DNA from: Acidobacteriota bacterium
Lineage (GTDB): Bacteria; Acidobacteriota; Vicinamibacteria; Vicinamibacterales; 2-12-FULL-66-21
Length of the DNA: 11,880 bases
Direction: 5' to 3'
Assembly: GCA_020200195.1 (NCBI GenBank)
Contig: JAIVJE010000331.1
Location: 1 to 11,880, forward strand
Part shown: in pieces, positions 6,810 through 11,880 of the stretch
Layout: every line of letters starts with the position of its first letter
How positions within the stretch are numbered: the first letter of the stretch is position 1
Translations under genes and position numbers: made by a program
Notes under the pieces: model-generated
The model's database searches: none
The model's input: the letters and a program-made list of their open reading frames with translations, nothing else
Told to the model about the DNA's origin: nothing

Positions 6810-7378
6810 TACTTGCCGAGTAGATCCGCGTCCTTCTTCTTCTGCACGTCGTCGATGACGCCGATGTGCTGATCGGTGATCTTCTGCACTTCGTCGAGGC
6901 CGCGCCGCTCGTCGTCTTCGGAGATCTTGTGGTCTTTGAACAGCTTCTTCAGCCGGTCGTTCGCCTCACGGCGAACCTGCCGGACGCCGTTGCGCCCCTC
7001 CTCCGCGTACCGGTGGACGAGCTTCGACAATTCCTTGCGGCGTTCCTCGGTCAAGGCCGGAATCGGTATCCGGACGACCTTGCCGTCATTGGTCGGGTTC
7101 AGGCCCAGGCTGGATGAGCGGATCGCCTTTTCGATCGCCGACATCAGCGACGGATCGAAAGGCTGCGCCACGATCAGCGTAGGTTCGGGAATCGACAGCG
7201 AGGCGACCTGGTTGAGCGGCACGTGCGCACCATAGGCTTCGACGTGCACCGCGTCGAGAATCGCCACCGAGGCACGTCCTGTGCGAACGCCGGCCAGCTC
7301 CCGACGGACGTGCTCGAGCTGCCCGTCCATCCCCTTCCTGACTTCCGCGTACAGACCTTTCAGATCACTGGCGTCCAT
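6809..7378 (-). CDS. frr: ribosome recycling factor
   Basis: Splits the post-termination ribosome together with EF-G. At 189 residues it is close to the usual 185. Family landmarks are LAGVRTGRAS (residues 28-37, the conserved RTGRA), the LNQVAS and IPEPTLIVAQPFD segment, the SLGLNPTNDGKVVRIPIPALTEERRKELSKL stretch at about 89-119, and the C-terminal helix DEVQKITDQHIGVIDDVQKKKDADLL. The start ATG has AGGA 7 nt away. It lies 13 nt after pyrH and overlaps thrC by one base. Gene order pyrH-frr is widely conserved. Confidence 0.97.
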   Translation of the reverse strand: MDASDLKGLYAEVRKGMDGQLEHVRRELAGVRTGRASVAILDAVHVEAYGAHVPLNQVASLSIPEPTLIVAQPFDPSLMSAIEKAIRSSSLGLNPTNDGKVVRIPIPALTEERRKELSKLVHRYAEEGRNGVRQVRREANDRLKKLFKDHKISEDDERRGLDEVQKITDQHIGVIDDVQKKKDADLLGK

Positions 7379-7391
7379 AGTCGCTTCCTCG

Positions 7392-8108
7392 TTACGCTCT
7401 CACCGTCGTCCCGACCGGCTCGCCTGCAATGACGCGCCGGAGGTTGCCCGGCGTCCGCAGGTTGAAGACGACGATGGGGAGCTTGTTGTCCATGCACAGG
7501 GATATCGCCGTGGCGTCCATCACCGTCAGTCCCTGTTCGAGAACCTTGAGGTAGGAGATCTCCTCGAACTTCGTCGCGTTCTTGTCGAGCATTGGATCCG
7601 CGGTGTAGATCCCGTCGACCTTCGTGCCTTTCAGGATGACGTCGGCCTTCATCTCCATGGCGCGCAACGCCGCTGCGGTATCGGTGGTGAAGTACGGATT
7701 GCCGGTCCCGGCCGCAAAGACGACGACGCGTCCTTTTTCGAGATGGCGAACGGCACGCCGGCGGATGAACGGCTCGGCGACGGCGCGCATTTCGATCGCG
7801 GTTGCGACTCGAGTGGTCACGCCGATCTGCTCGAGCGCGTCCTGCAGCGCGAGCGCGTTGATGACCGTGGCCAGCATGCCCATATAGTCGGCGGTCGCGC
7901 GGTCCATACCGCGCGCGCTCGCGGCGAGACCGCGAAACAGATTGCCGCCGCCGATCACGACGCCGGTCTGCACCCCGAGCTGCTGGATTTCGCCGATGTC
8001 CCTCGCAATCTGCGTGGCGACGGCCGGGTCGATGCCGAATGACTGCTCGCCCATGAGGGCTTCGCCGGAAAGCTTGAGGAGTACGCGGCGGTAGGCGGGA
8101 GCAGACAT
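7392..8108 (-). CDS. pyrH: UMP kinase (uridylate kinase)
   Basis: Phosphorylates UMP to UDP with ATP. It is the bacterial hexameric amino-acid-kinase-fold enzyme, usually GTP-activated and UTP-inhibited. The 238-residue product shows KLSGEAL (12-18), VIGGGNLFRG (51-60), MDRATADYMGMLATVINALAL (68-88), FAAGTGNPYFTTDTAAALRA (130-149) and KGTKVDGIYTADP (160-172). The length is typical. The start ATG has no strong Shine-Dalgarno. Instead an extended -10 (TGATATAAT) ends 9 nt upstream, so pyrH-frr-thrC may be transcribed separately with a leader of about 2-3 nt, in addition to read-through from rplM. Confidence 0.97.
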   Translation of the reverse strand: MSAPAYRRVLLKLSGEALMGEQSFGIDPAVATQIARDIGEIQQLGVQTGVVIGGGNLFRGLAASARGMDRATADYMGMLATVINALALQDALEQIGVTTRVATAIEMRAVAEPFIRRRAVRHLEKGRVVVFAAGTGNPYFTTDTAAALRAMEMKADVILKGTKVDGIYTADPMLDKNATKFEEISYLKVLEQGLTVMDATAISLCMDNKLPIVVFNLRTPGNLRRVIAGEPVGTTVRA

Positions 8109-8117
8109 ATCCGGTCG

Positions 8118-8126
8118 ATTATATCA
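8118..8126 (-). promoter_or_regulatory. extended -10 (TGATATAAT) before pyrH
   Basis: In the 42-nt tsf-pyrH gap a consensus TATAAT (8123-8118) preceded by TGA gives a textbook extended -10. It ends 9 nt before the pyrH ATG, so the predicted start is about 2-3 nt upstream of the codon. No convincing -35 is present at 16-18 nt, which extended -10 promoters tolerate. Confidence 0.55.
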
Positions 8127-8150
8127 ACGCCGCCCGATGTACGGTCGGCG

Positions 8151-8750
8151 TCAGGCCGCTTCGCCGAGCTTGAAGCGCACGAAGCGTGGCACCGCGATGT
8201 TCTCGCCCATCTTGGCGACAGCCGCCTGCACGATCTGTCCGATCGTCACTTTCGGGTCGCGGATCGACGGCTGATCGAGAAGGCAGACCTGCTCGTAAAA
8301 GCTGTTCAGCTTTCCCTCGACGATCTTGTCGATCACCTGCGCGGGCTTGTTCTGGCCTTCCATCTGTCCGCGGTAGATTGCGCGCTCGCGCTCGAGAACG
8401 TCCGCTGGCACGTCCTCTCGCCGTGTGTACTGGGGATTCGCAGCGGCGATGTGCATCGCGATCTCACGCGCGAGGTTCTGGAAATCGTCGGTGCGGGCGA
8501 CGAAGTCGGACTCGCAGTTCACCTCCACCAGGACGCCAATCTTGCCGCCCATGTGAATGTAATGCCCGATCAGTCCTTCGTTGGTGGAGCGGCCCGCTTT
8601 CTTCGTTGCCTGCGCGAGCCCCTGCGTGCGCAGGAGCGTGACCGCGTCATCTATATTGCCCTTCGCCTCGACCAGTGCCTTCTTGCATTCCATCATGCCG
8701 GCGCCCGTCAGATCGCGCAGCTTCTTGACCATCTCTGCCGTGATTTCCAT
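8151..8750 (-). CDS. tsf: elongation factor Ts (short form)
   Basis: Guanine-nucleotide exchange factor for EF-Tu. Residues 1-45 are the conserved N-terminal domain (MVKKLRDLTGAGMMECKKAL at 7-26, then KGNIDDAVTLLR). The core motif is VEVNCESDFVART at about 75-87. At 199 residues it matches the short Thermus-like form rather than the roughly 280-residue E. coli protein, with a single subdomain followed by the C-terminal module. The ATG at 8750 has AGGAG about 8 nt upstream. It follows rpsB after an 80-nt gap that contains a hairpin with a T tract. Confidence 0.97.
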   Translation of the reverse strand: MEITAEMVKKLRDLTGAGMMECKKALVEAKGNIDDAVTLLRTQGLAQATKKAGRSTNEGLIGHYIHMGGKIGVLVEVNCESDFVARTDDFQNLAREIAMHIAAANPQYTRREDVPADVLERERAIYRGQMEGQNKPAQVIDKIVEGKLNSFYEQVCLLDQPSIRDPKVTIGQIVQAAVAKMGENIAVPRFVRFKLGEAA

Positions 8751-8776
8751 CGGTTCCGCTCCTGGGGACGTACATG

Positions 8777-8805
8777 AAAACGCCGGCCAGTGAACACGGC
8801 CGGCG
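8777..8805 (-). terminator. intrinsic terminator or attenuator between rpsB and tsf
   Basis: On the minus strand a perfect 8-bp stem CGCCGGCC / GGCCGGCG (8805-8798 and 8788-8781) with a 9-nt loop is followed directly by TTTT (8780-8777). The short T tract suggests partial termination, which would set the S2 to EF-Ts ratio. It lies after the rpsB stop and before the tsf Shine-Dalgarno. Confidence 0.65.
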
Positions 8806-8830
8806 CGTTGAGGACTTAGGACGGCGACCG

Positions 8831-9628
8831 TCAGACGGACGCCGGCGAGATCGCCTGCTCGGGACGGGCCTGGCGGACCGAACGGCCGCGGCGCGCCCGT
8901 TCGTCGGCGTCGCCTTCGGCGCTCTCCTCGGCCAGCGCGGATTCCCGCATCCCACGTCCGCCCCCAATCGCATCGGCGATGCGCGACGCGAACAACCGGA
9001 TGGCGCGCAGCGCGTCGTCGTTGCCGGGGATGACGTAGTCGACTTCGTCCGGATCGCAGTTGGTGTCCACGACACCGATGACCGGGATCTTCAACTTGCG
9101 GGCCTCGTCGACGGCGATCTTTTCCTTACGGGTATCGACCACGAAGAGCGCGTCGGGCAGCCGCGACATGTGCCGGATGCCTTCGAGATTCTTCTGAAGC
9201 TTCCGCTTCTCCTTCTCGATCTGCGCGATCTCCTTCTTCGAGAGCGTGTCGTAGCGGCCGTCGGTCTCCATGGCTTCCAGATCGCGCAGCCGTGCGAGGC
9301 TCCGCTGGATCGTCGTGAAGTTGGTCAGCAGTCCACCCAGCCACCGCTGGTTGACGAAGAACATGCCGCAGCGCTGCGCCTCTTCGGCAATTGCGTCCTG
9401 CGCCTGACGCTTCGTTCCGACGAACAGGATCGTCCGACCCTCGGCTGCGAGGTTGCTGGCAAACTGTTCCGCCTCACGAAACAGCTTCGCCGTTTTCGCC
9501 AGGTCGATGATGTAGATCCCGTTCCGCTCCCCGAAGATGTACGCCTTCATCTTCGGGTTCCAGCGCTTGGTCTGGTGTCCGAAGTGGACGCCAGCCTCGA
9601 GCAAATCCTTCAACGCGATGCCGGTCAA
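8831..9628 (-). CDS. rpsB: 30S ribosomal protein S2
   Basis: Small-subunit protein at the head-body junction, binding late in assembly. The 265-residue product shows the S2 signatures: LLEAGVHFGHQTKRWNPKM (9-27), GIYIIDLAKT (37-46), VNQRWLGGLLTNF (92-104), PDALFVVDTRKEKIAVDEA and IPVIGVVDTNCDPDEVDYVIPGNDDA. About 40 residues after the core (GGGRGM onward) form a variable tail, acidic and then Arg-rich. The start appears to be TTG at 9628. There is no ATG or GTG in frame before the conserved region, and GGAGG lies 4 nt before the TTG, which is a short spacing. It sits 27 nt after rpsI. Confidence 0.97.
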   Translation of the reverse strand: MTGIALKDLLEAGVHFGHQTKRWNPKMKAYIFGERNGIYIIDLAKTAKLFREAEQFASNLAAEGRTILFVGTKRQAQDAIAEEAQRCGMFFVNQRWLGGLLTNFTTIQRSLARLRDLEAMETDGRYDTLSKKEIAQIEKEKRKLQKNLEGIRHMSRLPDALFVVDTRKEKIAVDEARKLKIPVIGVVDTNCDPDEVDYVIPGNDDALRAIRLFASRIADAIGGGRGMRESALAEESAEGDADERARRGRSVRQARPEQAISPASV

Positions 9629-9655
9629 GCTGCCTCCATGAATAGCCCTCAGCTG

Positions 9656-10051
9656 TCAACGCTTACTGAACTGGAAGCGCTTCCGCGCCCCCTTCTGTCC
9701 GTACTTCTTGCGTTCCTTGATCCGCGCGTCACGCGTCAGGAAGCCCGCCTTCTTGAGGCGCTGCCGCAGGTCCACGTTGTACTCGACGAGCGCACGCGCG
9801 ATGCCGAGACGCAGAGCGCCCGCCTGGCCGGAGACGCCTCCGCCGGCAATCGTCGCGAGCACGTCGAATTTGTCACCCGTTTCGGTGACGGCGAGCGGCT
9901 GCTTGATCTGGGTTCTGAGCGCTTCGGTGGGAAAGGCCTGTTCGATCGGCTTGTAATTCACCACGATGCCGCCGGTGCCGGGCCTGAGAAACACGCGGGC
10001 GGTCGACGTTTTCCGGCGTCCCGTCCCGTAGTATTGAATGCCTGCTGCCAC
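9656..10051 (-). CDS. rpsI: 30S ribosomal protein S9
   Basis: Small-subunit protein whose C-terminal tail contacts P-site tRNA. The 131-residue product has YYGTGRRKTSTARVFL near the start, the GGGVSGQAGALRLGIARAL core and the basic end KKYGQKGARKRFQFSKR with the invariant final Lys-Arg. The GTG at 10051 begins MAAGIQYYGTGRRK, the natural S9 start. It lies one base after the rplM TAA and has GAGG about 9 nt upstream. A longer frame to 10087 overlaps rplM and adds nothing conserved. The stop lies inside a small TCAGCTG-type repeat fragment. Confidence 0.96.
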   Translation of the reverse strand: MAAGIQYYGTGRRKTSTARVFLRPGTGGIVVNYKPIEQAFPTEALRTQIKQPLAVTETGDKFDVLATIAGGGVSGQAGALRLGIARALVEYNVDLRQRLKKAGFLTRDARIKERKKYGQKGARKRFQFSKR

Positions 10052-10052
10052 G

Positions 10053-10517
10053 TTATTCGACCTCGCGCCGCGATGGGCCCGATCCACGTGACGCCTTCAG
10101 CGTCCGGGGTTTCTGGGCCTGGTGCGGATGCTCCGCGTTCGGGTAAACCTTCAGCTTGCGCCACATCGCTTCACCCATCTTCGTCTTGGGGAGCATGCCG
10201 CGCACCGCTTCTTCGACCATCCGGACCGGACTCTTCTGGCGGACGTCCTTGGCGCGCTCCTGGCGCACGCCCCCTTCGTAGCCCGAGTGATACCGGTACA
10301 GCTTCTGTTCTTCCTTGCGGCCGGTCAGCCTGACCCGCGCCGCGTTGACGATCACCACATGGTCGCCCGTGTCGATATGGGGCGTGTACACCGGCTTGTG
10401 CTTACCCTGCAGCAGTCGGGCCGCGTCAGTGGCGATGCGGCCGAGGACCTGGCCCTCGGCGTCGATGACGTGCCACTGCCGCTCCACACTGCCGGCAGTG
10501 GGGACGAACGAACCCAT
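10053..10517 (-). CDS. rplM: 50S ribosomal protein L13
   Basis: Early-assembly large-subunit protein. The 154-residue product begins MGSFVPTAGSVERQWHVIDA, then GQVLGRIATDAARLLQGKHKPVYTPHIDTGDHVVIVNA, the classic L13 N-half. It continues with YRYHSGYEGG and VEEAVRGMLPKTKMGEAMWRKLKVYPNAEHPHQAQKP. ATG 10517 is chosen because it matches the family N-terminus and has GGGA 5 nt upstream; an in-frame start at 10604 would coincide with the transcript start. First gene of the operon. A G+C-rich leader of about 87 nt could carry autoregulatory structure, but I cannot define one. Confidence 0.97.
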   Translation of the reverse strand: MGSFVPTAGSVERQWHVIDAEGQVLGRIATDAARLLQGKHKPVYTPHIDTGDHVVIVNAARVRLTGRKEEQKLYRYHSGYEGGVRQERAKDVRQKSPVRMVEEAVRGMLPKTKMGEAMWRKLKVYPNAEHPHQAQKPRTLKASRGSGPSRREVE

Positions 10518-10610
10518 CGAGATCCCTTTCCGCCTGCGCCTGCGGGCTTCGCGGGACTCGCCGGACCGCTGCGTAGGCGTCAGCCCTGATCCGAAGGACG
10601 GCAAACCAAA

Positions 10611-10639
10611 AGGATACCGGCCATTGCGGGGATTGTCAA
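10611..10639 (-). promoter_or_regulatory. sigma70-type promoter of the rplM operon
   Basis: TTGACA at 10639-10634 (perfect -35), a 17-nt spacer, then TATCCT at 10616-10611 (-10). Transcription would start near 10604, giving a leader of about 87 nt before the rplM ATG. It is the best housekeeping promoter in the window, as expected for a ribosomal protein operon. Confidence 0.8.
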
Positions 10640-10838
10640 GCCGCGTGCCACGCTCCCGAGGGGCGTGACAGCCCCATCAACCCGCCCGCATTTCGTCGTC
10701 CGAAGGGGGTCTGCACGCGGCAGTTTCTGCATTACACATCCGTCATTCACGTACCAAATTGTGTGACGCGATCGAAGCGCGTGAGAGCGGACCTATCAGA
10801 AGTGCGCAGTTCTGCCGAAATCGTATGCGCCCCGGCTC
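10640..10838. other. divergent regulatory region between rplM and pilM promoters
   Basis: No convincing gene. A hairpin-forming inverted repeat (CACGC..GCGTG, about 8 bp with one wobble pair, 10649-10667) abuts the rplM -35 element. A patch around 10730-10765 is richer in A+T and has ACACA/TGTGT arms. In a sigma54 system the activator's upstream sites would be expected about here, roughly 75-200 bp before the -24/-12 element; none is recognised by sequence. Confidence 0.35.
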
Positions 10839-10854
10839 TGGCATTTGCCTTGCC
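10839..10854 (+). promoter_or_regulatory. sigma54 (-24/-12) promoter of pilM
   Basis: TGGCATTTGCCTTGCC matches the RpoN consensus TGGCAC-N5-TTGCW. It has GG at 10840-10841 and GC at 10852-10853, with the obligatory 10 bp between. Start near 10865, leaving a leader of about 90 nt. That leader carries a GCGCGG/CCGCGC hairpin (10920-10943) just before the pilM Shine-Dalgarno. Confidence 0.6.
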
Positions 10855-10955
10855 CCCCGCCCTTCCCGACAAGTACTACCGAAGTGCACGAAATCACCCG
10901 GAATCTGCCTCGCGGAAGAGCGCGGACCGGGTGAGAACCGCGCAGATAGGAAACA

Positions 10956-11880
10956 GTGGCCTTTCGCAACGCGAAATCCCTGGTTGGACTGGACATCGGC
11001 TCGAGCGCCGTCAAGGCCGTCGAGCTGAAGCCGGCCGGCAAGGGCTACAAGGTGACGGCGTTCGGCAGTGAGCCGATCCCGCCCGACAGCATTGTCGACG
11101 GCGCCATCATCGACGCGGCGGCCGTGGCGGACGCGATACGCCGGCTGTTCGAGACCCGCAAGATCGGCACCAAGGATGTCGCGGCGTCTCTCTCGGGCAA
11201 CGCGGTGATCGTGAAGAAGATCACGCTGCCCGTGATGACCGGCACGGAACTCGCCGAATCGATCTACTGGGAAGCGGAACAGTACATCCCCTTCGATATT
11301 CAGGACGTCAATCTCGATTACCAGATCCTGGATCGGGGCGATGCCGCCGGCAAGGGGACCATGGACGTGCTGCTTGTGGCGGCGAAGAAAGAGAAGATCG
11401 CGGACTACACGGGCGTCATCGCGCAGGCCGGGCGGGCGGCCGTCGTGGTGGATGTCGACGCCTTCGCGCTGCAGAACGCCTACGAAGTGAACTACGGCAT
11501 CGAGCCCGGGGCGGTCGTCGTGTTGCTCAATGCGGGCGCGAGTGCCACCAACATCAACATCCTCAGCGGCGACCAGTCGGTGTTCACGCGCGACATTTCG
11601 ATCGGAGGCAACGCCTACACGGAAGCGTTGCAGAAGGAACTGAACCTGCCGTTCGAGCGGGCCGATCAGTTGAAGCGCGGTGAGCCCGCCGATGTCGTGC
11701 CCTTCGAAGAGGCGCGGCCGGTCCTGCGCGCGGTTACCGAGAACGTCATGCTCGAGATTCAGAAGACGTTCGATTTTTTCAAGGCGACGGCGGCGTCGGA
11801 CCGCATCGACCGGATCATGGTGAGCGGCGGGGCGTCGCGCGCCGAGGGGTTCACCGAGATGCTGACCGAGCGTTTCGAGG
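10956..11880 (+). CDS. pilM: type IV pilus assembly protein PilM (5' part, runs off the window)
   Basis: Actin-like ATPase-fold protein on the cytoplasmic side of the inner membrane. It binds the N-terminus of PilN and, with PilO and PilP, links the pilus motor to the secretin. The visible 308 residues, of a usual 350 or so, include phosphate loop 1 GLDIGSSAVKAVEL (11-24), EAEQYIPFDIQDVNLDYQIL (106-125, a PilM hallmark), phosphate loop 2 LLNAGASATNINI (190-202), SIGG (215-218) and the adenosine motif VSGGASRAEGF (289-299). The GTG start at 10956 is followed by MAFRNAKSLVGLDIG and has AGGA about 5 nt upstream. pilN, pilO, pilP and pilQ are expected just beyond the edge. Divergent from rplM; likely RpoN-dependent. 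Confidence 0.93.
   Translation, partial: MAFRNAKSLVGLDIGSSAVKAVELKPAGKGYKVTAFGSEPIPPDSIVDGAIIDAAAVADAIRRLFETRKIGTKDVAASLSGNAVIVKKITLPVMTGTELAESIYWEAEQYIPFDIQDVNLDYQILDRGDAAGKGTMDVLLVAAKKEKIADYTGVIAQAGRAAVVVDVDAFALQNAYEVNYGIEPGAVVVLLNAGASATNINILSGDQSVFTRDISIGGNAYTEALQKELNLPFERADQLKRGEPADVVPFEEARPVLRAVTENVMLEIQKTFDFFKATAASDRIDRIMVSGGASRAEGFTEMLTERFE

Noticed and set aside
8774..10333. 519-codon open frame on the plus strand
   Set aside because: It is antisense to tsf, rpsB, rpsI and rplM, all of which have unmistakable family motifs. Long shadow frames are expected in G+C-rich coding DNA.

Overview
The window is G+C-rich bacterial chromosome. It looks like an Acidobacteriota member, possibly of the Vicinamibacteria type. 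That assignment is an inference from the gene order rplM-rpsI-rpsB-tsf-pyrH-frr, the subtilase with a Trp-rich repeat tail, the membrane HD-GYP architecture and the 'mixed' phosphofructokinase; no search was run. I see no phage, IS, CRISPR, tRNA or rRNA.

Layout. Positions 162-791 (minus) hold a RimJ/RimL-type GNAT acetyltransferase. Positions 902-2797 (minus) hold a secreted S8 subtilisin-like protease whose C-terminus carries about ten copies of a T-[VI]-V-W-G-[SNA] motif. An A+T-rich stretch at about 2865-3030, with small palindromes, lies upstream of it. Positions 3047-4322 (minus) hold a broken HD-GYP gene: membrane sensor and HD half in one frame, the C-terminal end of the HD-GYP domain in another, and the GYP-bearing middle missing. 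Divergent from it at 4561-5559 (plus) is a phosphofructokinase of the Gly104/Lys124 'mixed' class, which also appears to lack an internal segment. A heptanucleotide inverted-repeat cluster separates it from the convergent thrC.

Positions 10517 down to 5640 (minus) form one long translation-centred operon: rplM, rpsI, rpsB, tsf, pyrH, frr, thrC. A good sigma70-type promoter (TTGACA-N17-TATCCT) precedes rplM. A terminator or attenuator hairpin lies between rpsB and tsf, and an extended -10 element sits immediately before pyrH. The first four genes supply ribosomal proteins L13, S9 and S2 and elongation factor EF-Ts. pyrH supplies pyrimidine nucleotides, frr recycles ribosomes after termination, and threonine synthase is an unusual last member whose start codon overlaps the frr stop (TAATG).

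At the right edge (10956 to the end, plus) starts pilM, a type IV pilus inner-membrane assembly gene. It is preceded by a close match to a sigma54 -24/-12 promoter.

The most unusual signals are the Trp repeat tail of the protease, the internal deletions in two neighbouring divergent genes (HD-GYP and pfk), a nearly identical extended -10/start-codon module before pfk and pyrH that implies leaderless or near-leaderless mRNAs, the heptanucleotide repeats, and the sigma54 promoter before pilM. I do not see a novel multi-gene system.
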